Source: Pelagibacteraceae bacterium
Lineage (GTDB): Bacteria; Pseudomonadota; Alphaproteobacteria; HIMB59; GCA-002718135
Length of the DNA stretch: 41,980 nucleotides
Reading direction: 5' to 3'
NCBI GenBank assembly: GCA_017639935.1
Contig: JAGFWP010000024.1
Span: 1-41,980, forward strand
This document shows positions 33,142-41,816 of the stretch, in pieces. The translations under genes and the position numbers were made by a program. Numbering within the stretch: the stretch's first letter is position 1; each line of letters begins with the position of its first letter. Below the pieces are notes generated by a model, which saw only the letters and a program-made list of their open reading frames with translations, did no database searches and was not told the DNA's origin.

Positions 33142-34341
33142 TTACTCTTTTCCTAATGGAATTTGCTTTTTTGGATCCCAAAAAGGAAGATCTACTACAA
33201 TTGATTCAAGTTTGCCGTATGGGGAATGAATATTAATTTTATTTCCCTTATTAGCTTGCTCAATTATAACAAAAGCAAAGGCAATATTTTTCTTTAATCT
33301 TGGTGAAAAGCATTTTGATGTTACATGGCCTATTTCTTTCCCGCCGGTATCATGGACTGGCCAATGATCGGGTACAAAATATCCTGGCGTATATTCTGGT
33401 GGAACAATCATTGTAATTGGATCGCCTAGTATTTCAATGCCAACTAACTTTCTTTTTATTCCCTCAGCTTTAATTTCCTTTAAAGCTTCCTTGCCACAGA
33501 AATCAGCTTCCATATCCAAATCAACAAGACGGTCCATACCAATTTCATATGGATTGTCAGTAACACGCATATCTTGGAAATACGAAAAAATACCTGCTTC
33601 AACACGTCTAATTTGTGAAGGTCCTGTTGGTGCTATCTTATAAGGTTCTCCAGCTGCCATTATTTTTTCATATAAATCTGCACCGCGACTACCATCACGT
33701 AAATAAATTTCATAACCTACTTCCCCACTCCATCCCGTACGTGATACTACCACAGGTATACCGTCTAGCTCAGTTTCTTTGCACCAGTAATAACGAATAT
33801 CATTAATCCAAGAACCAAATAAATCCACCATAACATTTTTTGATTTTGGTCCTTGAACTTGCAAAGGAGAGACATCAGGTTCAACTAATTTGATATCATA
33901 TTTGCCTTTCCCGGCGACTCCCATGGCCCACAATAATAAATCACTATCTGAAATTGAATACCACCAATGATTTTCTGCTAAACGCAATAAAATAGGATCA
34001 CTAAGTATTCCGCCTTCATAATTTGTATTCAAAACATACTTACATTGCGTTACTTCACAATCAGATAAATTTCTTGGGGTGAGCATTTGTGTAAACTTTG
34101 TTGCATCAGGGCCCGTAATTTCAACTTGTCTTTCAACTGCAACGTCCCATAAAGTAACATCATTAACTAAGCTCCAATAATCATCTTCAGGTGTATTATA
34201 ATATACTGGAAAATACATGTGATTGTACGTGGTGTATTCTTTACAACCCCATTTCAACGTTGATTCAAAATAAGGTGACTTTCTAACTCTTGTACCAAAA
34301 CCTAGATAAGGCTTTGGAGGATTATTTGTACGTGTGGCCAT
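33142..34341 (-). CDS. DmdA-like GcvT-family tetrahydrofolate-dependent demethylase/aminomethyltransferase
   Basis: The 399-residue protein is strongly like DMSP demethylase DmdA in its first half: YTTYNHMYFPVYYNTPEDDYWSLVNDVTLWDVAVERQVEITGPDA, then GILSDPILLRLAENHWWYSISDSD and SPLQVQGPKSKNVM. DmdA passes a methyl group from DMSP to tetrahydrofolate. However, true DmdA enzymes as I recall them read GWSKQGG in the next block, whereas this protein reads SRTGWSGEVGYEIYL, closer to general GcvT proteins. It may therefore be a paralogue acting on another methylated compound. AAGGAG precedes the ATG. It lies downstream of the dimethylglycine-dehydrogenase-like gene on the same strand. Confidence 0.8.
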   Translation of the reverse strand: MATRTNNPPKPYLGFGTRVRKSPYFESTLKWGCKEYTTYNHMYFPVYYNTPEDDYWSLVNDVTLWDVAVERQVEITGPDATKFTQMLTPRNLSDCEVTQCKYVLNTNYEGGILSDPILLRLAENHWWYSISDSDLLLWAMGVAGKGKYDIKLVEPDVSPLQVQGPKSKNVMVDLFGSWINDIRYYWCKETELDGIPVVVSRTGWSGEVGYEIYLRDGSRGADLYEKIMAAGEPYKIAPTGPSQIRRVEAGIFSYFQDMRVTDNPYEIGMDRLVDLDMEADFCGKEALKEIKAEGIKRKLVGIEILGDPITMIVPPEYTPGYFVPDHWPVHDTGGKEIGHVTSKCFSPRLKKNIAFAFVIIEQANKGNKINIHSPYGKLESIVVDLPFWDPKKQIPLGKE

Positions 34342-34448
34342 GCTAACTCCTTAAATAAATGAAAAAAAATATATGATAATTTTTTCGTAAGTGTCTACAG
34401 TTTGTTTATTATGAAAAAATATTTCTTAGGATAATTTTTTCAAAATTT

Positions 34449-36869
34449 TCAACTCATTAATCTGGCATTAGCTGGATCATAGGCCATTTCTTTCAAGACT
34501 TTGGCCTTTCTTTTATTACCCTGTATTTCGATTTCAAATTCACTTTCCTTTTCAGCTAACTCAGCCTTAACGTAGGCAAAGGATAGGCTTTTATTGACTC
34601 TAAAACCATATCCTCCTGAGGTTGTTACTCCTATGATCTTGTTTTGCGAATATACTGGTTCATTTCCGATTGCATCGGCGTCATCCGAATCAACCTCTAA
34701 ATAAACAATTTTAATATCTATTCCTTCATCTAACTTTTCTCTTATGGCTTCTGAACCTACAAATGTATTTTTTGTATTTAAATTATAAAACCGATTCATA
34801 TCAGCTTCTACCAAAGAAATCTCACCTGTAAGTTCGCTTCCCCATCCTTTATAAGCTTTTTCTATTCTCAGGGAATTAACCGCATATGTTCCAAAGTTGG
34901 TCATATTGAATTGTTTTCCTGAATCCATAAAACCTTTGTATAGATCTTCCATTTGATTCATCGGATGATGGAGTTCCCAACCCAATTCACCTAGATAGTT
35001 AATTCGAAGTGCTCTAACAGGAATATCATTAATTGAAATTTCCTTTCCTTTTAACCAAGGGAAATGTTCATTGCTCAAATCGGCATTTGTTTGTTGAGAT
35101 AATACTGAACGAGAATGAGGTCCTGCTAAAACTAGAACACCATAATTTTGCGTCACATTTCTGATATTCACTTTTTCATCTTTTTTTATGTGATTATTAA
35201 ACCAATCAAAATCTCTGATTTCAGAAGCGGTTGAAGATAAAACATAAAAAAGATTATTGGGAAAACGAGTTATTGTGAGTTCACTTTGAATGCGTCCTTT
35301 TTCATTTAGCATATGGGTGAGAACAATGCTGCCGTCTTTTTTTGGGATTCTGTTAGCGCACAAACGGTCTAAAAATGTTTCACTATTTTCACCAGAAATT
35401 TCAAATTTTGAAAAAGTGCTTAAATCTAAAATCCCAACACCTTTATGGACGGCTTCACATTCCTTTTGCACATAAGAAAAAGCGTTTGACCTTTTGAAAC
35501 TATATTCTTCCTGTATTCCATTTTTAGCAAACCACTTCGGACGTTCCCATCCGAATGCATCGATATACATCGCCCCTTGGTCTTGCAATTTTTTATAAAT
35601 GGGTGTTGTTTTGATTGGCCTGCCAACTTCCAAACTTTCGTTTGGCAAAGGAGTAACGTACATACGTTTATACTCGTCAGTACTTTTTGCTACCGCATAA
35701 TCTTTATGCGCCCAACTCAAGTATCTTCGTGGATCAAATTCCAACATATTGATATCTGCGTCTCCGTAAGTCATCCATTGTGCCATATACTTGCCTGCAC
35801 CGCCTCCTTGAGCTATTCCAACACTTGCCGCGCAAAACATCCAAAAATTTTTTAATCCAGGAGCGGGTCCTGCGAGAAAATTACCATCAGGAGTGTGCGT
35901 AATAGGACCGCAAATTATTCTTTTAATTCCGACGTCACGAAACTGGGGTATTCTGTCCATCCCTCTATTCAAATGTTCTTCCAACCTGTCAAGTTCAGGC
36001 TCTAACAGTTCCATATCAAACTTCCAATCCATCCCGTCCAAAGCCCAGCATCTTGCATCTTTTTCATAAATTCCTATTAACAAACCTTTTCCCTCTTGAC
36101 GTAGGTAACATGAAGAATGGGGATCTCTTACTACTGGCAATTCTTTGCCAAGTTTTTTAATTTCAGGATGTTCGTCTGTAACTAAATAATGGTGAATCAT
36201 ATTGATACTAGGTATATTTTTTAGTCCAACCATATGTCCTACTTCAGGACAAAAACTACCTGCAGCATTAACAACATGTTCAGAGATAATTTTTCCTTTT
36301 TCTGTCATCAATTCCCACTCGCCAGTAGGAAGATGATTAATATTAGTAACGCGATTATGCCTATATATTTCTGCGCCACCACTACGAGCTCCTTTGGCCA
36401 TAGCATTGGTAGTACTCGTTGGATCAGTGTGTCCGTCTTCAGGAGTGTGTAGCGCTCCGATAATTCCGTCCAACTTAATAAAAGGATGTATTTTTGAAAT
36501 CTCTTGCGTTGAAATTATTTCAGCAGAACAACCCACATTAATTAAAATTCCTTTGACATAATGAAACCAATCAAGATCTTTTTGCGCATAGGCCAATCTT
36601 AAACTTCCACAACCGTGCCATCCGGTTGATTGTCCTGTTTCTTTTTCTAATTGTTTGTATAATTCTGTGGAATGAAAATGTACTTTTGCTAAATTGTAAC
36701 TACCGACAAAATGGGGGCACTGTCCGGCTGCATGCCACGTTGAACCTGACGTCAGTTCCCCTTTTTCAATTAACACCACATCACTCCAACCTTCTTTTGT
36801 TAGATGATACAAAAGGCTTACGCCCATAATACCGCCACCAATAATTGCTACTTGAGTGTGTGATTTCAT
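34449..36869 (-). CDS. Dimethylglycine/sarcosine dehydrogenase-family flavoprotein with C-terminal GcvT domain
   Basis: The 806-residue protein has two parts. An N-terminal DAO-type FAD domain starts VAIIGGGIMGVSLLYHL and carries GSTWHAAGQ, whose His46 matches the residue that binds FAD covalently in dimethylglycine and sarcosine dehydrogenases. A C-terminal GcvT-type folate domain starts near residue 420 and includes ILDLSTFSKFEISG, LVLAGPHSRSVLSQ and YLGELGWELHHPM. Such enzymes oxidatively demethylate N-methyl groups and hand formaldehyde to tetrahydrofolate. Substrate cannot be fixed between dimethylglycine, sarcosine and other methylamines. It follows the ureohydrolase gene by 56 bases and precedes the DmdA-like gene, which suggests one operon. 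Confidence 0.9.
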   Translation of the reverse strand: MKSHTQVAIIGGGIMGVSLLYHLTKEGWSDVVLIEKGELTSGSTWHAAGQCPHFVGSYNLAKVHFHSTELYKQLEKETGQSTGWHGCGSLRLAYAQKDLDWFHYVKGILINVGCSAEIISTQEISKIHPFIKLDGIIGALHTPEDGHTDPTSTTNAMAKGARSGGAEIYRHNRVTNINHLPTGEWELMTEKGKIISEHVVNAAGSFCPEVGHMVGLKNIPSINMIHHYLVTDEHPEIKKLGKELPVVRDPHSSCYLRQEGKGLLIGIYEKDARCWALDGMDWKFDMELLEPELDRLEEHLNRGMDRIPQFRDVGIKRIICGPITHTPDGNFLAGPAPGLKNFWMFCAASVGIAQGGGAGKYMAQWMTYGDADINMLEFDPRRYLSWAHKDYAVAKSTDEYKRMYVTPLPNESLEVGRPIKTTPIYKKLQDQGAMYIDAFGWERPKWFAKNGIQEEYSFKRSNAFSYVQKECEAVHKGVGILDLSTFSKFEISGENSETFLDRLCANRIPKKDGSIVLTHMLNEKGRIQSELTITRFPNNLFYVLSSTASEIRDFDWFNNHIKKDEKVNIRNVTQNYGVLVLAGPHSRSVLSQQTNADLSNEHFPWLKGKEISINDIPVRALRINYLGELGWELHHPMNQMEDLYKGFMDSGKQFNMTNFGTYAVNSLRIEKAYKGWGSELTGEISLVEADMNRFYNLNTKNTFVGSEAIREKLDEGIDIKIVYLEVDSDDADAIGNEPVYSQNKIIGVTTSGGYGFRVNKSLSFAYVKAELAEKESEFEIEIQGNKRKAKVLKEMAYDPANARLMS

Positions 36870-36925
36870 TTTAATATCTAATATTTTCTATCTCGTGGTA
36901 CACGCATATGTCAATATTTCGAAAT

Positions 36926-37879
36926 TTATTTTTTACTATGAAGTATGCGACCTATAACATTCATAAGCAGTTGGGCAGCTAGTGTAGAGGTTGAATTTGT
37001 AATATCATAATCAGGTGCTACCTCCACTAAATCCAATCCTGTAACTTTCCCCTGTTTCGTTAAACCATCAATAAATTCAAGAATCTCATAATAATAAAAA
37101 CCCCCGTGGCTTGGTGTTCCAGTTCCGGCTGCGATTGATGGATCGAATGCATCAATGTCTATCGTTAAATAATAACGAACATTTTTTGGAATATTTTTTA
37201 GAATCTCAGCAATTCCTATCTTGCGAAACTGCCTAACAGAGAAAATTGTTGATCCTTTTTCTTTTGCAGCAATATATCCATCACGTGCTGTTGAAGAAAC
37301 GTTTCGAATACCAATATGCGTAATGCCTGAAACGTAAGATTTTTCAGACGCACGACGCATTGGATTTCCATGACCAAATCGAACACCATGTCTTTCATCG
37401 ACAAAATCTAAATGCGCATCAATCTGAATTACATGAACTGGGTCTTGATTTTCAAATGCTTCAATACACGGGATATTTATGGAATGATCACCTCCGATAA
37501 CTACAGGGATAGCATTAGCTTCTAATATCTTTTTTACGCCAAACTTGATGTTTGCATGACTTTTTGTTGTATCTGTATGCACAATATCCGCATCACCTAT
37601 ATCAATAATCTTAGCCGTATCAGGAGATAAATAAGTAATGTCATCTTCATGGTCATAGGCCCCAGCATGACCAAAAGAAAATAAAGTAGATGCCTCACGA
37701 ATTCCCCTCGGCCCCATTCTACAACCAGAACGCCACTGGGTTCCCATATCAAATGGAGCGCCTAATATACAAACATCAGCATCAATATTGTCCCAATCAC
37801 TAATATAAGGGTATTTTCCAAATGTGCAAATGCCTACAAAAGGCAGATTGAGTCTTCCTTTTTCATATTCATTAGACAT
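36926..37879 (-). CDS. Ureohydrolase (agmatinase/arginase family)
   Basis: This manganese- or nickel-type hydrolase should release urea, or ammonia, from a guanidino compound. The 317-residue protein has the three metal-binding blocks: VIGGDHSINIP, VIQIDAHLDFVDERHG and LTIDIDAFDPSIAAGTGTPSHGGF. The family includes agmatinase, guanidinobutyrase, guanidinopropionase and recently recognised guanidine hydrolases, and the substrate-loop residues that separate them cannot be assigned confidently by eye. It is the first gene of a minus-strand run with the two demethylation-type genes. Divergent from an EamA exporter gene. Confidence 0.9.
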   Translation of the reverse strand: MSNEYEKGRLNLPFVGICTFGKYPYISDWDNIDADVCILGAPFDMGTQWRSGCRMGPRGIREASTLFSFGHAGAYDHEDDITYLSPDTAKIIDIGDADIVHTDTTKSHANIKFGVKKILEANAIPVVIGGDHSINIPCIEAFENQDPVHVIQIDAHLDFVDERHGVRFGHGNPMRRASEKSYVSGITHIGIRNVSSTARDGYIAAKEKGSTIFSVRQFRKIGIAEILKNIPKNVRYYLTIDIDAFDPSIAAGTGTPSHGGFYYYEILEFIDGLTKQGKVTGLDLVEVAPDYDITNSTSTLAAQLLMNVIGRILHSKK

Positions 37880-37977
37880 AGAGTTTTCATATCATTAAAT
37901 AAAAAAAATGTACATTGAGTTACATCAGATTATTTATATATTTTTTATTGTTATTCATCTGATAAACAGAAATTAAA

Positions 37978-38853
37978 ATGCAAATGTCTAATAGAACTAA
38001 AGGACTGTATATATCTTTAATAGGTGTCTTTATCTTGAGTCCAGATAGTTTGCTAATACGATTATTAAATTTGAATGATATTAGTTTAATTTTTTATAGA
38101 GGCATTTTACCCGCAATAGCTACGAGCCTTTTTTTATTAATATATTATAAAAAAGATATCTTAAAAGCTTTTATTTTAATCGGTTATGCGGGATTGTTAA
38201 ATGCGTTCTTGTATTCAATAGTACACATTGCTTTTGCTTATTCAATTCAACACACAGCTGTAGCTAATACATTGATTTTAATTGCCTCAGCTCCAATATT
38301 TACTGCAATACTTTCTTTAATTTTTTTAAAAGAAAATCCCACGCCTATTACATGGTTAACGATTTTTTTTGCATTAATTAGTATTATTATTATTGGCTGG
38401 GGAAGTTATACATCAGATGGTTTTATTGGTGACATGTTCGCACTTATTACAGGCATTGGTATGGCGGCTGGTGCTATTTTAGTACGATATTGTAAAGATA
38501 AGGATTTAGTTCCATCAGTTGTCATTGGTTGCATATTAACTACCCTCTATTGTCTGCCTTTTTCTCCAGACTTAACAGTTAGTAATGAACAAATTATTTA
38601 TTTATTTCTTATGGGTTTCATAGTCATACCTTGTGCTTTTATTGTGCTTACTGTCGCACCTAGATATGCGCCAGCACACGAAGTCACACTTATTTTTCTG
38701 CTTGAAAGTATTCTGGGCACACTTTGGGTGTGGTTTGTTATAAATGAAAAACCACCATTAAATACTTTGATTGGAGGAACAATGTTGCTATCTTCAGTTT
38801 TTGTCTTTGTTTTCATAACCGCAAAAGAAGAGTATAGATCTAGTGTATTGTAG
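37978..38853 (+). CDS. EamA/DMT-superfamily transporter 1
   Basis: The 291-residue protein has about ten hydrophobic helices arranged as two EamA repeats. The first repeat ends with HTAVANTLILIASAPIFTAILSLIFLKENPTPITW and the second with HEVTLIFLLESILGTLWVWFVINEKPPLNTLIGGTMLL. These are the conserved helix-4 and Glu-Pro-type ends of drug/metabolite exporters. Substrate unknown. It is divergent from the ureohydrolase gene, so it may carry a related nitrogen compound. Its last 14 bases overlap the convergent EamA gene 2. Confidence 0.88.
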   Translation: MQMSNRTKGLYISLIGVFILSPDSLLIRLLNLNDISLIFYRGILPAIATSLFLLIYYKKDILKAFILIGYAGLLNAFLYSIVHIAFAYSIQHTAVANTLILIASAPIFTAILSLIFLKENPTPITWLTIFFALISIIIIGWGSYTSDGFIGDMFALITGIGMAAGAILVRYCKDKDLVPSVVIGCILTTLYCLPFSPDLTVSNEQIIYLFLMGFIVIPCAFIVLTVAPRYAPAHEVTLIFLLESILGTLWVWFVINEKPPLNTLIGGTMLLSSVFVFVFITAKEEYRSSVL

Positions 38854-39715
38854 GTTCAGTTTTAATTTTTTTTACTACATGCTCTCTAATTGTAATATAA
38901 ACACCACTTGATACAATTATTATCAAGCCCAACCAAATCCATCTATCTGGAAAATCACCAAAGAAATAGTAGCCAATGATTATATTATTCACGATTTCAA
39001 AATATGCCAATGGCGCAAGTTTAGAAGCTTCGGCAAATTTTAAAGATAATATTAATAACAAATGACCTAAAGTACCAAAAGCTGCTAATCCAATCATAAA
39101 TAACCATTGATGATATGTCGGTGAAATCCAGACAAAGGGGACGATGATTGAAATAATTATTGCCCCTAATAATCCTGTAAAAATCAAAGTAAGCAAAGGA
39201 CTGTCAATTGAAGATAATTTTCTTGTTGCTATAATATAAAAAGCATAAGCAACTCCTGTACCAAGCCCCGCTAGGGTAGCTAATTGAATCTCATTAAATC
39301 CAGGCCTAATGATAATTAGTGCGCCAATAAAACCAAATATGACCGCACTCCATCTACGAAATCCAACTTTTTCTTTTAAAATCAATGCAGATAATAATGT
39401 CACGATAATGGGAGCTATAAAGGCTAATGTAAGTGCTTCTGCAAGAGATATAACGGATATTGAATAAAAAAATAAAATTGTCGATAAAAATAAAAAAACA
39501 CTTCTTGCAACTTGTATATTAATGTTTTTTGGCCAAGTTAAATGATTCCGAAAAAAAAAATAAGTTAGAGGCAAGCTGATTAAAACCATAAAAAAATAAC
39601 GACCCCAGACAACTTCTAGAAAATGAAGATCTGTATTAACCATAAGATGCTTTGCCATCCCATCCATAATAGGCAAAACCGACCATGCCAATAAATTTAG
39701 AAATATTGCTTTCAA
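38840..39715 (-). CDS. EamA/DMT-superfamily transporter 2
   Basis: This protein also has 291 residues and about ten helices in two EamA repeats, with SLAEALTLAFIAPIIVTLLSALILKEKVGFRRWSAVIFGFIGALIIIRPG in the first. It resembles RhaT/RarD-like exporters of the same superfamily but is not a recent copy of its neighbour. The two converge and overlap at their stops. Substrate unknown. A long cytosolic C-terminal tail is absent. Confidence 0.88.
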   Translation of the reverse strand: MKAIFLNLLAWSVLPIMDGMAKHLMVNTDLHFLEVVWGRYFFMVLISLPLTYFFFRNHLTWPKNINIQVARSVFLFLSTILFFYSISVISLAEALTLAFIAPIIVTLLSALILKEKVGFRRWSAVIFGFIGALIIIRPGFNEIQLATLAGLGTGVAYAFYIIATRKLSSIDSPLLTLIFTGLLGAIIISIIVPFVWISPTYHQWLFMIGLAAFGTLGHLLLILSLKFAEASKLAPLAYFEIVNNIIIGYYFFGDFPDRWIWLGLIIIVSSGVYITIREHVVKKIKTEPTIH

Positions 39716-39765
39716 AAAAATATTTGATTAATGTATTTAAGATATACTATATCAGTTATAAAAAA

Positions 39766-40017
39766 ATGAATATAAAATTATTAAAGAATAATTGGAGAAA
39801 ATATTACAAGAGAGGTTTTATAACTGGATTAGTTGTTTTATGTTTTCTTTGCTTTGTTGATCAAACATTACAATTCACTATATTTTTTAATAAAATTACA
39901 AACTTAGGTATGTTTATGATAACTTTATCTTATATTTTTTTTGGCGCTGTATTTTGTGGATTATTAAGTCTAATAATATTGATAATTATGTCTTTAGTAA
40001 CAACCTTCAAGAATTAA
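39766..40017 (+). CDS. Small membrane protein of unknown function (83 aa)
   Basis: The track ORF begins at 39685 inside the divergent EamA gene 2, but the in-frame ATG at 39766 (MNIKLLKNNWRKYYKRG) avoids the overlap and fits better. The product has a basic N-terminus and two hydrophobic helices (ITGLVVLCFLCFV and NLGMFMITLSYIFFGAVFCGLLSLIILIIMSLV). I do not recognise the family. It ends two bases from the stop of another tiny membrane-protein ORF on the opposite strand. Confidence 0.6.
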   Translation: MNIKLLKNNWRKYYKRGFITGLVVLCFLCFVDQTLQFTIFFNKITNLGMFMITLSYIFFGAVFCGLLSLIILIIMSLVTTFKN

Positions 40018-40019
40018 AT

Positions 40020-40193
40020 TTATAATTTATTTTTTTTAAACCAATCTTTTAAATGCCATTCATTATCTTTCTTGGCTAATTTTCTTATTAAAAAAAACAT
40101 AATAGCAAACCATATTATTACAGTTATAATTCTATGTTCATTAACTAATTGGAAAATATTAGCAAATAAGTTTTCAATAATCTTATAATTCAT
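40020..40193 (-). CDS. Small single-helix membrane protein (57 aa)
   Basis: This frame is too short for the ORF track. It reads from an ATG at 40191-40193 to TAA at 40020-40022. The product begins MNYKIIENLFANIFQL, has one hydrophobic helix (ITVIIWFAIMFFLI) and a charged tail (KKDNEWHLKDWFKKNKL). It resembles assembly or accessory micro-proteins in layout only; I know no specific relative. The strong hairpin upstream at 40219-40251 would end transcription coming from amt, so it needs its own promoter. Confidence 0.5.
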   Translation of the reverse strand: MNYKIIENLFANIFQLVNEHRIITVIIWFAIMFFLIRKLAKKDNEWHLKDWFKKNKL

Positions 40194-40218
40194 TTTTTAT
40201 TAACTTTATCTTAATTTT

Positions 40219-40251
40219 TTAAAAAAAAAAGGGCAGTTTATTACTGCCCTT
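40219..40251 (-). terminator. Intrinsic terminator of the amt transcript
   Basis: On the minus strand AAGGGCAGT and ACTGCCCTT form a 9-bp stem with a 5-base loop, followed by ten consecutive Ts (A run at 40221-40230 on the plus strand). It sits just downstream of the small frameshifted gene that follows amt, marking the end of a two-gene unit. Confidence 0.88.
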
Positions 40252-40271
40252 AATATTAATATAAAATTTAG

Positions 40272-40444
40272 TTATTCATTGTCCTTAGCGGTTTGAGCTT
40301 CATGCTTTGCTGCAGATATAATTATACCTAAACATACGCAACATACACCAAAGTGATAAGAACTAGCATACCTGGTGAATCAGCCCATGTAAAATAAGCA
40401 TCAACACCTTCCCAGCTATTTGTTGGTCCAGGCCAAGTATTCAT
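40272..40444 (-). pseudogene. Small membrane-protein gene after amt, apparently frameshifted
   Basis: Starting at the ATG at 40442-40444, with AGGA upstream, the frame reads MNTWPGPTNSWEGVDAYFTW and continues ADSPGMLVLIT, then hits TAG at 40328-40330 after 38 codons. The -1 frame takes over without a stop near the VLIT codons and gives a Gly-Ile-rich helix end and a charged tail (LGIIISAAKHEAQTAKDNE) before TAA at 40272-40274. Joined, these would make a protein of about 57 residues with one membrane helix. The 173-base span is one base short of a whole number of codons. It may be a real mutation, a sequencing error or a programmed shift. It is 20 bases after the amt stop and before the terminator, so it is surely in the amt transcript. 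Confidence 0.65.
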
Positions 40445-40464
40445 AATATGTTCCTTTCTCTTTG

Positions 40465-41745
40465 TTAATTGTGATAAGCTTGTAGTCCAAGCTCAGCTTT
40501 ATCAATTCCAGCTTTTTGGACACTATCAGGTACACGTAACCAGCCACCTGCTTTCATAATCGCTGAAATGCCGTAGCCAGGTACAAAACCAACTAACGCC
40601 ATTACAACAGCGCTGATTAATTGACCCGTGAATGATGATGGAGGTATATCTCCTGCAGCTGGATATCCAGCGGCAAAAAGACCAACAACTAACATGCCTA
40701 GAATTCCACAAACACCATGAATTGACACTGCTCCTACACAGTCATCAATTTTAAATGTATTATGCAGGAAGTCATTTGCCGGAATAATAACGATACCAGC
40801 TACAATCCCTAATAAAAATGCAAACCCTGGATACCAAATATCAAGACCGCTAGCACAAATAAATATTCCTGCTAGTCCCCCAGACATCATCCAGAAAGGA
40901 TTACCTCTACTCCACCAGAAAGCGCCAATCATACCTCCTGATAGACCCATTAGAGTATTGAAGACAAAAGATGATAAAGTTGCTGGCGCACCATAAATAT
41001 TTGTCCAGCCTCCTAAATCAGCTCCTCCCCAAATTAAACAACCTCCGAGGAATCCAAAAAAACCTACAATCAAGGTTAATAGTCCAACAAAAGATAAGAC
41101 AAGACTATGACCTTCAAGTTCATTCATCGTGCCATCCTCGTTATATTTTCCTACTCTAGGTCCTAAATTTAATAGAACTCCAAATGCAAACAAACCAGCT
41201 ATTGTATGTACACAACCTGCTGCTGCTGCATCATGAAATCCAAATCTAGTCACAAGCCATCCATCAGGATGCCATCCCCAAGAAGCTCCTAAGATCCACA
41301 CAACAGAGCCTAAAACTACAGCCAAAAATGTGAATGCACTGATTCTGATTCTTTCTATTACAGATCCAGAGAAAATTGAAGCTGTAGTACACGCAAACAG
41401 CGTAAATGCTGCCCAGAATACACCAGTTGCTTGGTCACTTAACATTGGACCCATTGATACATTCCACGGAGCTCCATATCCTTCTAAATCAATAGGAATA
41501 AAACCTCCAGGAAAAGCTAGATAGATCCACCATCCAAATAGCCAAAAAGTTGGTATCATAAATGCAAATGCTAATAAATTTTTAACACCAGAAGAGACGG
41601 CATTTGGCATTCTAGTCGCCCCCACCTCATACATTAAGAAACCAACGTGAATAATAACCATAAGTGCTGTACACCACCAATAATAGGCTTCCATACCTAC
41701 ATTAGCTTGGGTGGTAACAAATACATTTAATTCTTCTAACGTCAT
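40465..41745 (-). CDS. amt: Ammonium transporter
   Basis: The 426-residue protein has about eleven membrane helices of the Amt/MEP/Rh family. The selectivity and pore residues are visible: an early aromatic-rich segment, HDAAAAGCVHTIAGL, with the family Asp and first pore His, and SIHGVCGILGMLVVG with the second pore His. It imports ammonium across the inner membrane. An ideal AGGAGG lies before the ATG. No glnK gene follows; in its place is a small membrane-protein frame. A promoter with TTGATC-17-TTATAC lies upstream. The first residues form a short non-cleaved periplasmic segment. Confidence 0.95.
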   Translation of the reverse strand: MTLEELNVFVTTQANVGMEAYYWWCTALMVIIHVGFLMYEVGATRMPNAVSSGVKNLLAFAFMIPTFWLFGWWIYLAFPGGFIPIDLEGYGAPWNVSMGPMLSDQATGVFWAAFTLFACTTASIFSGSVIERIRISAFTFLAVVLGSVVWILGASWGWHPDGWLVTRFGFHDAAAAGCVHTIAGLFAFGVLLNLGPRVGKYNEDGTMNELEGHSLVLSFVGLLTLIVGFFGFLGGCLIWGGADLGGWTNIYGAPATLSSFVFNTLMGLSGGMIGAFWWSRGNPFWMMSGGLAGIFICASGLDIWYPGFAFLLGIVAGIVIIPANDFLHNTFKIDDCVGAVSIHGVCGILGMLVVGLFAAGYPAAGDIPPSSFTGQLISAVVMALVGFVPGYGISAIMKAGGWLRVPDSVQKAGIDKAELGLQAYHN

Positions 41746-41787
41746 TTGACCTCCTTACGAGTTCATTTTTTTATTAAACCATTTAAC

Positions 41788-41816
41788 GTATAAAATTTTT
41801 GGAAAAAAAAGATCAA
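41788..41816 (-). promoter_or_regulatory. Candidate sigma-70 promoter of amt
   Basis: On the minus strand TTGATC (41811-41816) and TTATAC (41788-41793) are separated by exactly 17 bases. The start point would lie about 35 bases before the amt ATG. No clear nitrogen-regulator site was recognised nearby. Confidence 0.5.

Noticed and set aside
35577-35855. 92-residue plus-strand ORF
   Set aside because: Lies wholly inside the dimethylglycine-dehydrogenase-like gene, whose motifs are clear; a shadow frame.
37924-37963. Inverted repeat ATCAGAT/ATCTGAT before the first EamA gene
   Set aside because: Seven bases with a 26-base gap in AT-rich DNA; too weak to call an operator.
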